From positions 1 through 64,000 of the forward strand of contig UQBC01000012.1 in assembly GCA_900539195.1 (NCBI GenBank): a DNA stretch of 64,000 nt, in the 5' to 3' direction. Shown piece by piece: positions 54,446-62,969 of this stretch. Below the pieces are notes generated by a model. The model was given only the letters and a program-made list of their open reading frames with translations, was not told the origin of the DNA and did not search any database. The position numbers and the translations under genes are program-made. Each line of letters opens with the position of its first letter. Position 1 is the stretch's first letter. This DNA is from an uncultured Oscillospiraceae bacterium (GTDB taxonomy: Bacteria; Bacillota; Clostridia; Oscillospirales; Ruminococcaceae).

Positions 54446-56294
54446 TGACAGCCACCTCGCTTTCGTTGTTGTCAATATAATACTGAGCCTGGACATTGAA
54501 CATATCAGCGTATTCTCCGCCCTTGTCCATAAGCTCGCTGTGAGTTCCGTACTCTACTATGCCGCCGTCCTTGAACATAGCGACCTTGTCGCAAAACTGT
54601 GTTGAACTTAATCTGTGGCTGATATATACCGCTGTCTTGTTACCGATGAGCTTGTCAAAGTCACCGTACAGCTTGCTTTCCGCAAGTGCGTCAAGTGCCG
54701 CCGTAGGCTCGTCAAGGACTACTACAGGCGCATTTTTATATAACGCTCTGGCAAGCGCCAGCTTCTGCTTTTCGCCGCCCGACAGATCAACGCCGTCATC
54801 GTAAACGATCTTTAGTATCTCGGTATCCATACCCTTTTCAAGCTCATTCAGCTTATTCTCAAGTCCCGAATCAATAACGCACTGCCTTGCCTTCTCCTTA
54901 TCCGATTTATCCGCACTGCTCATTGAAACGTTCATATACAGAGGAAATGCGAACAGTTCGACCTCCTGAAAAGCAGGCGAGAATATCTTATAATAGCTGT
55001 GCTTGTTGTACTGCTTTATATTGACACCGTTCAGCAGTATCTCACCCTCTGTCACCTCATACAGCCTTAACAACAGCTTTATAAAGGTAGATTTTCCTGC
55101 GCCGTTAAGCCCTACCACCGCAAGCCTCTCTCCTGCGTTAAGAGTAATATTGACGTTACGAAGCGCATACTTTTCAGCCTTGGGATATTTGAATGAAACA
55201 TTGCAGAAAGTAAATTCATAGCTGTCACACTGCGGAACATCAATTCCTTTGTCGTCCTTATCACCGCAGTCCGCGTCCATAAAGCTGCGGAAATCGTCAT
55301 ATTCCCTGCTCCTTGCAAGTAAGTCCGATACAGCGGTAAGGAGCTGATTTGTATAATCAAAGAATGTCATTGACGATGCAAGGTACAAAGTGAAATTGCC
55401 TATCGTCATACTTCCGGTTACAACGCTGTACAAGAGCCATACGTAAACCGCCGCCTGCACTCCTGCCCAGAGTACAGCATTTATGACAGCCGACACCGCC
55501 CATATCCTTGAATTTTTCTTCTGCGCCGCATAACGCTCTTTGTTCAGCACTTTGAACTTTTCTGTAAGCCAATCGGCTATTCCGAACATTCTTATATCCT
55601 TAGCCGCCTCAAAGTCGCTCGTGGTATAAGAAAGATAATTATGCCTGCGCCACCACGGTGCAAGCGGATCCCACACCTTTTTCTTGCAGTAAGCGTTTGT
55701 CTTGTTGGTAACAACAAATTGCAGTACAGAGCAGATAAGTATAGCAATAACGATAAAAATATTCATCGTACCGAGAATGGCGATACCGACAACGATTATC
55801 GGTATGAGCGTTAAAAGACGCACAATGCCTCTCATCATTCCCTCTATGCCCTCATTATTGCTGTTGCAGGCGTTTCCTGCTTTCTGATAGCAGTCCATAA
55901 AGTCCTTGTCCTCAAGATAGCCGTAATCCACCGACATTATCTTGCGGTTCTTAAGTCCCATCTGCCTGAATCTTGCTCCGATATAAATGTGAAAGAATGA
56001 GTTGCCGTAAAGGTTCAGCATAGTAGCCGTAATCTGTATTACGGTAAATCCGCCCATAAGCAGTGCAAGCGCAGTAACGCTCTGACCTGAAGTTATCATA
56101 TCAATAACGAACTTTGATATGAACGACCACAGATACTGCATTATCGGCGCACAGACTACGCTGATTATTATAACAGGTATAAACCTGTGTGAATAGCTGA
56201 GCATTGATTTTAATGCGTGAATGCTGTTGCTGAAAACGCCGTATTCCTTATGATAAGGATTGGTGTTTTTCTCTTTCTCTTTATTTTTCTTCAT
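54438..56294 (-). CDS. ABC exporter half-transporter (first of a pair)
   Basis: 618 residues with the same architecture: membrane domain, Walker A GLNGAGKSTFIKLL, signature LSGGEKQKLALARAL, Walker B PVVVLDEPTAALD and ISHRLSS. Its 5' end overlaps the regulator's stop by 14 bp and its 3' end overlaps the next half-transporter, so all three are translationally coupled. In heterodimeric exporters one ATP site is often degenerate; both here look intact from the motifs visible. Confidence 0.93.
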   Translation of the reverse strand: MKKNKEKEKNTNPYHKEYGVFSNSIHALKSMLSYSHRFIPVIIISVVCAPIMQYLWSFISKFVIDMITSGQSVTALALLMGGFTVIQITATMLNLYGNSFFHIYIGARFRQMGLKNRKIMSVDYGYLEDKDFMDCYQKAGNACNSNNEGIEGMMRGIVRLLTLIPIIVVGIAILGTMNIFIVIAILICSVLQFVVTNKTNAYCKKKVWDPLAPWWRRHNYLSYTTSDFEAAKDIRMFGIADWLTEKFKVLNKERYAAQKKNSRIWAVSAVINAVLWAGVQAAVYVWLLYSVVTGSMTIGNFTLYLASSMTFFDYTNQLLTAVSDLLARSREYDDFRSFMDADCGDKDDKGIDVPQCDSYEFTFCNVSFKYPKAEKYALRNVNITLNAGERLAVVGLNGAGKSTFIKLLLRLYEVTEGEILLNGVNIKQYNKHSYYKIFSPAFQEVELFAFPLYMNVSMSSADKSDKEKARQCVIDSGLENKLNELEKGMDTEILKIVYDDGVDLSGGEKQKLALARALYKNAPVVVLDEPTAALDALAESKLYGDFDKLIGNKTAVYISHRLSSTQFCDKVAMFKDGGIVEYGTHSELMDKGGEYADMFNVQAQYYIDNNESEVAVNA

Positions 56295-57189
56295 TTTTCT
56301 CTCCCACTTTTATAAAACTCATGTCCTTTCGGTCAAAGAACGGATAATCACGGTTGTTTACGCTTGTCTGATAACCATGCGGCTGATTGAGTACGGCAAA
56401 CGCACCTGTCAGCAAAATAAGCATTTCTGGCAAGTAGTTTCTTACTCCATAGACTTTTTCTTTATCATTGTCGGCGCAAAGCACGCTTATTTCGATTATC
56501 TCTTTGTTTGAGCCGTTGATGCTCAAAAGATACTGAAGCGCTTTTTCTATCTTTTCTTTCGGATAACCGAGATGAGTTGCTATGGTCGAGGCACCGACTA
56601 CCTCGCCGTTATCAAGAGAAAGAAGATACATTACCACCTTTAAGTTCATCTTATCTCCTAAGAACCTGAACAACTCCGACAGCTTATCAATATCCGAAAA
56701 CTGTTTTGCGAAGCTCTCCGGCTGTTCTATAAATGTAAAATAGCGGAAATCCTTATTAAGCCGCATATACGTCACGCCTGTATTACAGGTGCATTCGGAA
56801 GCGATCGTGCCGTTTGAATCTTTAAAATCGGGAAGATCATAGTAATAGCGGCATTCACGCCACGCAGTCAGTTGCATAGCCCAGATTATATTAAGGTAAT
56901 TTTCCAGCCACTCGGCAGAAGAATCGTGACTGCTATCGGCTATAGCCCGCATATGATTCACAACCTGTTGTTCAAACGAACACCTTTTCTCTCCTCTGCC
57001 ATAAAGATTGTCTATAGAAACATCGAAGATGTCCGCTATCTTAGGCAGTAAATCGCCGTCGGGATAGCTACCGTTTTCCCATTTTGATACTGCCTGTGCG
57101 GTAACACCGAGCTTGTCTGCAAGCTGTTCCTGCGTGATACCGCTTTGCTTTCTGAGCATCTGTAACTGCTTTGAAAAAACCGTTTCCAT
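56281..57189 (-). CDS. XRE-family regulator of the ABC pair
   Basis: 302 residues: an N-terminal helix-turn-helix of the Xre/Cro type (about 8-62, LRKQSGITQEQLADKLGVTA and WENGSYPDGDLLPKIADIF), then a long C-terminal region with a winged-helix-like part (LSLDNGEVVGASTIATHLGY) that may sense a ligand. It is the first gene of the operon, with promoter TTGCAT-17-TAAACT and an AGGAGG ribosome site, so it probably controls the two transporters, perhaps inducing them when their substrate is present. Confidence 0.88.
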   Translation of the reverse strand: METVFSKQLQMLRKQSGITQEQLADKLGVTAQAVSKWENGSYPDGDLLPKIADIFDVSIDNLYGRGEKRCSFEQQVVNHMRAIADSSHDSSAEWLENYLNIIWAMQLTAWRECRYYYDLPDFKDSNGTIASECTCNTGVTYMRLNKDFRYFTFIEQPESFAKQFSDIDKLSELFRFLGDKMNLKVVMYLLSLDNGEVVGASTIATHLGYPKEKIEKALQYLLSINGSNKEIIEISVLCADNDKEKVYGVRNYLPEMLILLTGAFAVLNQPHGYQTSVNNRDYPFFDRKDMSFIKVGEKNEEK

Positions 57190-57213
57190 ATAAACTCCTC
57201 CTTGTTTGCATTA

Positions 57214-57242
57214 AGTTTAACACAAATAGTGGTTGTATGCAA
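57214..57242 (-). promoter_or_regulatory. Promoter of the regulator-ABC operon
   Basis: Leftward TTGCAT (57237-57242), a 17-bp spacer and TAAACT (57214-57219). Confidence 0.6.
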
Positions 57243-57314
57243 CATATATTTCGGCATAAAATTCAAAAATTAGTTTATAAAAACGGCAAATCCAACCAAA
57301 GTCATAAAAACGGA

Positions 57315-57349
57315 AAAGAAAAAAGCGGCAAAGTGTATTGCTCTGCCGC
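57315..57349 (-). terminator. Terminator of the maf-side operon
   Basis: GCGGCA (57325-57330) pairs with TGCCGC (57344-57349); leftward it is followed by TTTTTTCTTTTCC. Confidence 0.7.
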
Positions 57350-57369
57350 AGTTTATTTAGCTTCGATAA

Positions 57370-57633
57370 TCAGAATGCGAAATAATCGGGAGCGGAATCG
57401 CCCGTAACAGGAGCGAATCCAACGATAGGACCGATCTCATCGGGACCGCCGGCCTCAAATACAGTACCGTATTTGTCATTAGTGGCAATGTCGAAGAATT
57501 TTCCGACAACACCCTCTTTAATGATAGCGCCGTTTGAAAGATATATCTTTCCGTCTACGGTTTTTACTTCCTTGAGCACTTCTCCGTCGTACTCCGTAAT
57601 ATCTTTTGTAAATGCGTTGTTCAAAAATAACAT
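57370..57633 (-). CDS. Hypothetical 87-residue protein
   Basis: No family recognised. The start at 57633 (MLFLNNAFTKDITEYDGEVL) is chosen because AAAGGA then has normal spacing; the upstream ATG at 57651 contains that site. The product looks like a small all-beta protein (VKTVDGKIYLSNGAIIKEGV and GPIVGFAPVTGDSAPDYF), acidic and without a signal peptide. It starts 15 bp after the maf stop, so it is probably the last gene of the ppa-maf unit, before a terminator. Confidence 0.7.
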   Translation of the reverse strand: MLFLNNAFTKDITEYDGEVLKEVKTVDGKIYLSNGAIIKEGVVGKFFDIATNDKYGTVFEAGGPDEIGPIVGFAPVTGDSAPDYFAF

Positions 57634-57647
57634 ACCTTTGCGTCCTT

Positions 57648-58229
57648 TCACTGAAGATTATTTTCTGTGAGAGCGTTCAGTTTTCTTGCAAGCCGTGCTA
57701 CAGGCAATCCTACAACGTTGTAGAAATCGCCGTTTATACGTTTTACAAACATAGCGCCCTTTTCCTGGATGCCGTAAGCGCCCGCTTTGTCCATAGGCTC
57801 ACCGCTTGCTATATACTGCCGTATCTCATCGTCGCCGAGCGGATAGAATTCCACCTCGGTCTTTTCATAAAAATGTATATGCTTATCGGGAGAAATTACG
57901 CATACTCCCGTAAGTACCGTATGTGTTTTGCCTGACAGCTTTTTCAGCATATCAAATGCGTCCTGCTCATTCTCAGGCTTGCCCATTATCTCGTTACCGA
58001 GCGCCACAACAGTATCCGCTCCGATAACCGTATTATAGGGATATTTTTCGGCTATCTCCTCTGCTTTCTGTCGTGATAGCATAAGCACTGCGTCTGACGG
58101 TTCTGTACCGCCCGGTATCTTCTCTTCCTTTACGGCAGGAACGGATAAAAAATCGAAGCCTGCCAGTGTCATAAGCTCAATTCTGCGTGGAGATTTACTT
58201 GCCAGTATCAATGTTGTTGTACTTTTCAC
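57648..58229 (-). CDS. maf: Maf-family nucleotide pyrophosphatase
   Basis: Hydrolyses non-canonical or modified nucleoside triphosphates. 193 residues with the Maf signature LILASKSPRRIELMTLAGFD at the N-terminus, then GADTVVALGNEIMGKP and SGKTHTVLTGV, and YNVVGLPVARL near the end. The start is taken as the GTG at 58229, since GAGG lies about 6 nt upstream; the ATG at 58241 has no site. Either way it overlaps the 3' end of ppa by more than 30 bp in another frame, which is unusual but seems real. Confidence 0.93.
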   Translation of the reverse strand: MKSTTTLILASKSPRRIELMTLAGFDFLSVPAVKEEKIPGGTEPSDAVLMLSRQKAEEIAEKYPYNTVIGADTVVALGNEIMGKPENEQDAFDMLKKLSGKTHTVLTGVCVISPDKHIHFYEKTEVEFYPLGDDEIRQYIASGEPMDKAGAYGIQEKGAMFVKRINGDFYNVVGLPVARLARKLNALTENNLQ

Positions 58230-58752
58230 CGTAAACCTCATCGTAATTTGCTATACATTCCTTGATGATCTCAACCGCAGCCTTGTGACCCATTACCTCA
58301 TTGACCGCAGTTTCCTTGCCCTCAAGCTGTTTATATACCTTGAAGAAGTGCAGCATTTCGTCAAAGATGTGCGAGGGTAAGCCCTCAATGCTTCTGTAGG
58401 AGTTATAATTGGGATCTTCAAACGGGATAGCTATTATCTTCTGATCCATCTTTCCGTTATCTATCATATTTATAACACCGATAGGATAGCACTGTACAAG
58501 CACAAGCGGAACAAGAGGCTCGTTGCACAGAACAAGCACATCAAGCGGATCTCCGTCGTCAGCAAGCGTCTTAGGGATAAATCCGTAGTTTGCGGGATAA
58601 TGTGTCGATGTATACAGTATTCTGTCGAGTATAAGCACTCCCGTCTTCTTGTCAAGCTCGTACTTTGACTTACTGCCCTTTGAGATCTCAATGACAGCTA
58701 AAAAGTCATTGGGAGTTACTCTTTCGTTATCAATATCGTGCCAGATGTTCAT
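58195..58752 (-). CDS. ppa: Family I inorganic pyrophosphatase
   Basis: Hydrolyses PPi and so drives biosynthetic reactions. 185 residues, soluble type: KSKYELDKKTGVLILDRILY, YPANYGFIPKTLADDGDPLD with the metal-binding Asp residues, and FFKVYKQLEGKETAVNE. Family I enzymes are less usual than family II in some Firmicutes but common in Clostridia. The C-terminus overlaps maf. Promoter TTGAAA-17-TATAAT at 58793-58821. Confidence 0.95.
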   Translation of the reverse strand: MNIWHDIDNERVTPNDFLAVIEISKGSKSKYELDKKTGVLILDRILYTSTHYPANYGFIPKTLADDGDPLDVLVLCNEPLVPLVLVQCYPIGVINMIDNGKMDQKIIAIPFEDPNYNSYRSIEGLPSHIFDEMLHFFKVYKQLEGKETAVNEVMGHKAAVEIIKECIANYDEVYGEKYNNIDTGK

Positions 58753-58792
58753 AAAATTAACCTTTCTTAGCTTTAATGCTACTAATGTATTT

Positions 58793-58821
58793 ATTATACA
58801 ACTATATTAACAACTTTTCAA
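58793..58821 (-). promoter_or_regulatory. Promoter of ppa
   Basis: Leftward TTGAAA (58816-58821), a 17-bp spacer and TATAAT (58793-58798). Confidence 0.75.
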
Positions 58822-58896
58822 GCGATTTTTGCATTTATTTGAAATATTTTTCAAATAAACTAAAATGCTGAAAATTGAAATATCCAAAACGTAATA

Positions 58897-60225
58897 TTAC
58901 GCTTTCTCAAACGCCCTGAGCGTCTTTATTGCAATAACCGCAACGAGAAGTCCGCTTGCCGTCCATATGATTGGTTCGGATATACATACGCCGAAATAAC
59001 CGCATACGGGGATTATCGCAATTACCGTCACTATCTTCCACGCCATTTCCACAAGGCTTGCCCCTATCGGAACAACGCTCTTTCCGAGTCCCTGCAGTGT
59101 ACATCTCAGCGACAGAAGTGTATTCAGAGCATAGTAGAACGGCACATTTATCCTAAGATAATTGACCGCCGTATCTATAATTTCACGGTTATCCGCAGGT
59201 GCTATCATAAGCACAAGCTGTTCTCCGAACAGATACACAATAAGCACCGCAAGCGTTGACCAGCCGTAGCCTATCAGCAGACCGTATTTTATGCTTTTCT
59301 TTATCCTGTCAAGCTTGCCTGCACCTAGATTCTGGCTTACAAATGTCACAAGCGTTGCGCTGATAGCCGAGAACGGCATGATAGTAAAGCTGAATATCTT
59401 TCTGGCGGCGGTATGAGCCGAGATTATACCCGTTCCAAGTCCGTTGATGCCGTTTTGCAGAACTATCGAGCCTATGTCAACTATCGAATACATAAGCGCC
59501 ATTCCAAGCCCCGAAGCAAGAAGGCTTTTTATCTCCTCGCCGTGAAGCCTGAAATCAGACCTGCCGAGTTTTAAAAACGGACATTTTCTGATAAGATAAA
59601 CGAAACAGACAATAGCGGAGATAAGCTGTGCGATAACCGTTGCAAGCGCCGCACCGTCAACCCCCATACCGAATCCGAATATGAACAGAAAATCCAGTCC
59701 GACATTCAGCACGGCTGAAATTACAAGTATTATCAGCGGTACTACGCTGTCACCCAAAGCACGAAGAATGTTCGCTTCAAGATTATATATCAGCGTAACT
59801 ATAAGTCCGCCTGCCACTATCGTAAGATACAGCTTCGCCTGTTCAAAAATCTCAGCCGGCGTATTGAGCGCCGTGAGAAGCGGCTCGACAAACACTATAC
59901 ACAGCGTCATTATCACTGCCGTAATGATTGCAGAATATGTAATCATTCCTGCAACCGTGCGCCGCACCTTGTTCATATCGTTAGCACCGTAGTGCTTTGC
60001 AACAGGGATTGCAAAACCTGTGCATAAGCCGTTAATAATGTTGAACATAAGCGACACCACCGCCGTTGTCGAACCTACGGCGGACAGCGATAATTCACCG
60101 AGTTTTTTTCCGACAATTATAATGTCGACCAGATTATACGCCTGTTGGAACAGACTGCCGAGCAGTATAGGCAGACTGAACAGGAGCATAAGCCGGATTA
60201 TGCTTCCTTTTGTCAGATCTCTCAT
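58897..60225 (-). CDS. MATE-family multidrug/cation efflux protein
   Basis: 442 residues with about 12 membrane segments and two homologous halves. The start (GSIIRLMLLFSLPILLGSLF, then QQAYNLVDIIIVGKKLG) is typical of the DinF/NorM-like branch; MPFSAISATLVTFVSQNLGAG marks the second half. Exports drugs or metabolites with Na+ or H+. Single-gene unit; promoter at 60311-60339. Substrate cannot be inferred. Confidence 0.94.
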   Translation of the reverse strand: MRDLTKGSIIRLMLLFSLPILLGSLFQQAYNLVDIIIVGKKLGELSLSAVGSTTAVVSLMFNIINGLCTGFAIPVAKHYGANDMNKVRRTVAGMITYSAIITAVIMTLCIVFVEPLLTALNTPAEIFEQAKLYLTIVAGGLIVTLIYNLEANILRALGDSVVPLIILVISAVLNVGLDFLFIFGFGMGVDGAALATVIAQLISAIVCFVYLIRKCPFLKLGRSDFRLHGEEIKSLLASGLGMALMYSIVDIGSIVLQNGINGLGTGIISAHTAARKIFSFTIMPFSAISATLVTFVSQNLGAGKLDRIKKSIKYGLLIGYGWSTLAVLIVYLFGEQLVLMIAPADNREIIDTAVNYLRINVPFYYALNTLLSLRCTLQGLGKSVVPIGASLVEMAWKIVTVIAIIPVCGYFGVCISEPIIWTASGLLVAVIAIKTLRAFEKA

Positions 60226-60310
60226 AGTTTCTTCTTTTCTTTCTGTTGTTCTTTTACTTTTCTTTTAGCTAAAAACGACTTGTTTAAGGTAATCGTTTTC
60301 GATGAAATAT

Positions 60311-60339
60311 AGTATAACATATCGAAAGAGGAGTTTCAA
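60311..60339 (-). promoter_or_regulatory. Promoter of the MATE gene
   Basis: Leftward TTGAAA (60334-60339), a 17-bp spacer and TATACT (60311-60316). Confidence 0.65.
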
Positions 60340-60350
60340 GTAAAAAAGGC

Positions 60351-60379
60351 TTGTTATAATTAATTTTTTGTGATAAAAT
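60351..60379 (+). promoter_or_regulatory. Promoter of the small DUF3006-like gene
   Basis: TTGTTA (60351-60356), a 17-bp spacer and TAAAAT (60374-60379). Confidence 0.6.
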
Positions 60380-60416
60380 CAGTTAGTAAACAAAAAAGAA
60401 GGAGAGTTTCTGAAAT

Positions 60417-60584
60417 ATGGAGCCAAAAGATTACATTATTACCGAAATAAGCGGAGAATACGCCACACTTACGGAAAGAATCAGCGGAGAAACGCTGTTT
60501 ATTGCACTGGCGCTTTTACCGCCCGGCAGTGACATAGGCACAAAGCTGCACTATGAAATGCTCGAATATACTATAGAAGAATAA
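60417..60584 (+). CDS. Small 55-residue protein, DUF3006-like
   Basis: A short gene with promoter upstream and AAGGAGA about 13 nt before the ATG. The product (YIITEISGEYATLTERISGE, ending in YEMLEYTIEE) has the layout of DUF3006 proteins: a strand ending in EG/GE-x-A, then a leucine-proline turn (ALLPPGSDIGTKL). The family assignment is tentative. It is followed 15 bp later by the DMT permease gene, so the two are probably co-transcribed. Confidence 0.65.
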   Translation: MEPKDYIITEISGEYATLTERISGETLFIALALLPPGSDIGTKLHYEMLEYTIEE

Positions 60585-60599
60585 AGAGGGATAACCGTT

Positions 60600-61436
60600 A
60601 TGGTATTGATGCTTCTTGTTGTCGCCTGTTACACCGTCTGCGGTCTCAGCGACAAATACTCCGTCGCAAAGCTGAAGTTTGACGGCAATTCGTTCACTTT
60701 TCTTATGGCTTTGCCTACAGCGGTACTTTTGCTGCCGCTTATGCCGTTTTCCGATATGCACTTACAGCTTTGCTGGCAGTCTGTGCTTGCGGCTGTTCTT
60801 ATTATGGTGTCAAAGCTGCTTGAATTCAAGATGTCTGCGCTCGTGCTTACCGAAATGTCTGCATTCGAGCTTAAGGCGTGGCTCGGTCTTTGCCTGTTCG
60901 CGTCCTATGCGACCGATATAATAACCGCCGTTGACACGTTCAGCTGGCTCAGATTGCTGGCAATTGCGGTTACAGCAGTTGGGCTGTTTATGATAGCACG
61001 GTCGGAGAGAGAGCATATCAGCTATAAGAAAATAGCTGTGCCGCTGTTCTTCTATCTGCTTTCAAAGTTCGGCTACGGCTTTATAATCACTGCATCTGCG
61101 CCGTACATATCCTCATACTTTGCCCTGCTTTTCGGACTTATCCTGCTTGCCGCCGTGCTTGTGCCTTTCGTTCACCCGATTAGGATGATAAAAGACAAGC
61201 CGAAGGGCTGTGCATTTGTAGCGCTGACCAAAATACCGAACGCACTCGGACTTGTGCTTGAAAATGCCGTTATCGCAACCAGTATGACCAACTATTCATT
61301 CATACAGCCTATGATAATGGTAGCGCTTTTCTTTATCGGTCTTATCCGTAAGGAAAGCACAAAGGCTCTTAATATCGTAGGAAGTATCGTCTGCATAGCA
61401 GGAATAATAGCATTCCAGCTTTTCGGACTTATATGA
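60600..61436 (+). CDS. DMT-superfamily (EamA-like) permease
   Basis: 278 residues with about ten hydrophobic segments in two halves, as in EamA-type drug/metabolite transporters. The second half ends with YSFIQPMIMVALFFIGLI and KALNIVGSIVCIAGIIAFQL, the usual last helices of the fold. Substrate unknown. RBS GAGGG before the ATG at 60600, and a terminator at 61442-61478. Similarity is by fold pattern; no closer subfamily recognised. Confidence 0.82.
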   Translation: MVLMLLVVACYTVCGLSDKYSVAKLKFDGNSFTFLMALPTAVLLLPLMPFSDMHLQLCWQSVLAAVLIMVSKLLEFKMSALVLTEMSAFELKAWLGLCLFASYATDIITAVDTFSWLRLLAIAVTAVGLFMIARSEREHISYKKIAVPLFFYLLSKFGYGFIITASAPYISSYFALLFGLILLAAVLVPFVHPIRMIKDKPKGCAFVALTKIPNALGLVLENAVIATSMTNYSFIQPMIMVALFFIGLIRKESTKALNIVGSIVCIAGIIAFQLFGLI

Positions 61437-61441
61437 TACAA

Positions 61442-61478
61442 AAAAAGGCTCTCACAACTTAAGTGAAAGCCTTTTTGT
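61442..61478. terminator. Bidirectional terminator
   Basis: AAAAAGGCT and TCAC pair with GTGA and AGCCTTTTT (61442-61475) around a short loop, between convergent genes. Confidence 0.75.
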
Positions 61479-61490
61479 TTATTTTCAGTA

Positions 61491-61799
61491 TCAATCCGCC
61501 GGTACTATATAGTATATACGTTCCTCGGGCTTTGCATAGCCCAGCTTATCCCTTGCGATAGTTTCGATATATTCGACTTTGTACTGCTCCTCAGAATATC
61601 TGCTGAGCATTTTATTCTCGTTTTCTACTTCAGTCACCTGAGCGGTAAGCTTTGCAAGCTCTTCGTTCTTCTGCGAAATTTCTACCTGTATAGAGATGAA
61701 GTTATACACACATATCACAAGTGCCGTCACAAGCAACGGTGCAAGTATCAGCATAACTTTATTGAATTTTCCTGATTTTGCCTTCGATCCTGCCGACAT
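61491..61799 (-). CDS. divIC: Septum formation initiator (DivIC/FtsB-like)
   Basis: 102 residues: short basic N-terminus, one membrane segment (about 17-37), a coiled coil (VEISQKNEELAKLTAQVTEV and on) and a conserved IARDKLGYAKPEERIYY end. Acts at midcell with FtsL and DivIB in the divisome. It overlaps yabQ by 41 bp. The gene order yabP-yabQ-divIC is conserved in spore-forming Firmicutes, which supports the name. Confidence 0.92.
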   Translation of the reverse strand: MSAGSKAKSGKFNKVMLILAPLLVTALVICVYNFISIQVEISQKNEELAKLTAQVTEVENENKMLSRYSEEQYKVEYIETIARDKLGYAKPEERIYYIVPAD

Positions 61800-62313
61800 T
61801 TACAACTTCGTTCCTTTCAAGATTATTATCATTATTATATAATATTTCACGGTGCTTTTTCAAGTCTGCCTGTGCTCTTTTTATTTTATCATTTATATTT
61901 TTGTAAAACTGCACAAACGGAAGCGTAAATTTATGTACAAATGATACAAACGCTTTTCTGAGCTGTTTTAGCAATTTTCCGAATACAAATCCGAAAATTT
62001 TTTTAATCGCCCCTATGACCACGGTATATACAAACCTGAAAAGTCTTCCGACAGTAAAAATGTATAATATAAAACCGATAGCGGCAAACAACAGATACGT
62101 TGCGCGAAAGTTGCCGTTTCCGATTTCCATGGAAAGTCCAAACAGCACAAGTCCACAGAATGAAAGATAAAAAGTATCTTCAACTCCAACCGCAAAGCTG
62201 TGATGCGGTATTACCGTTCTGATAATTCTAAGGAGCTCATAACCTACGCCCAGTAACATTCCGCAAACAGAAAAACAAGACAGTTGCCAGACAAGAGATA
62301 CCTCGACGTTCAT
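61759..62313 (-). CDS. yabQ: Spore cortex biosynthesis protein YabQ
   Basis: 184 residues: three to four N-terminal membrane segments (QLSCFSVCGMLLGVGYELLR, DTFYLSFCGLVLFGLSME), then a basic amphipathic region. In Bacillus YabQ sits in the outer forespore membrane and is needed for cortex. Position between yabP and divIC supports the call. The C-terminal part overlaps the divIC start. Confidence 0.9.
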   Translation of the reverse strand: MNVEVSLVWQLSCFSVCGMLLGVGYELLRIIRTVIPHHSFAVGVEDTFYLSFCGLVLFGLSMEIGNGNFRATYLLFAAIGFILYIFTVGRLFRFVYTVVIGAIKKIFGFVFGKLLKQLRKAFVSFVHKFTLPFVQFYKNINDKIKRAQADLKKHREILYNNDNNLERNEVVNVGRIEGKIRKIQ

Positions 62314-62323
62314 ATACTCACCT

Positions 62324-62608
62324 CTATCTGAAAATTCTGGATATGAAATTGTCTGCGTACTTTGTTCTGTTATTACTGAAATGAAGCGAATATATATTTC
62401 CGCTAACCTCTATATTACCGCTTCCGGTAAAGGCATTACTGATTTCCAGTTCCGAGCCTTTTATACGCATATCACCGAGAATCGTATATAGAACAATACA
62501 CTCGCTGTCGTATGAAATTATCTCAAGTACGCCGTTTACGCACAGCGCTCTTCTGTCAGTCAAAGTCAGTACCTGTTGTCTTTCGTTCAAATAAATACCC
62601 CCGCTCAT
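62324..62608 (-). CDS. yabP: Sporulation protein YabP
   Basis: 94 residues of the YabP/YqfC family: LNERQQVLTLTDRRALCVNG, VLEIISYDSECIVLYTILGDMRIKG and SGNIYSLHFS. It is a paralogue of yqfC at 24121 in the same window. Located 10 bp before yabQ. In Bacillus the yabP-yabQ pair is sigma-E controlled. Confidence 0.92.
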   Translation of the reverse strand: MSGGIYLNERQQVLTLTDRRALCVNGVLEIISYDSECIVLYTILGDMRIKGSELEISNAFTGSGNIEVSGNIYSLHFSNNRTKYADNFISRIFR

Positions 62609-62653
62609 TATTTACTTTGTAGTAAATAATATTCGGGGGATGTCCTGATTATG

Positions 62654-62893
62654 CTAAACTACTTCATAAAGGTCGGATGCGCCATCCTTACCGACTACTT
62701 CAACGACCTTTAAAACACGAATCTTGAGCGGGCTTTTGCCCATATTGATCTCTATTTCATCGCCGACTTTTACATCATATGAAGCCCTGGCAGGCTTGCC
62801 GTTTACAGAAACCTTTTCGGCGTCGCAAGCCTCATTTGCAACAGTTCTTCTCTTAATAAGACGGGATACTTTCAGATATTTGTCAAGTCTCAT
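62654..62893 (-). CDS. rqcP: S4-domain RNA-binding protein RqcP (YabO/Hsp15-like)
   Basis: 79 residues from the ATG at 62893 (AAAGGA upstream; the longer frame adds MKGLS). The S4 fold is clear: MRLDKYLKVSRLIKRRTVAN, then VSVNGKPARASYDVKVGDEI. RqcP works with RqcH in Ala-tailing of stalled nascent chains on 50S subunits. It lies between hup and yabP, as in Bacillus (yabO). Confidence 0.93.
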   Translation of the reverse strand: MRLDKYLKVSRLIKRRTVANEACDAEKVSVNGKPARASYDVKVGDEIEINMGKSPLKIRVLKVVEVVGKDGASDLYEVV

Positions 62894-62915
62894 AGAAAGT
62901 CCTTTCACAGATTTA

Positions 62916-62953
62916 AAATAAAAAACGGAGGCGGTAATAATACTGCCTCCGCT
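62916..62953 (-). terminator. Terminator after the HU gene
   Basis: CGGAGGCGG (62926-62934) pairs with CTGCCTCCG (62943-62951); leftward it is followed by TTTTTTATTTT. It may limit read-through from the abundant hup message into rqcP. Confidence 0.8.
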
Positions 62954-62969
62954 ATTGAATCAGACTTAA

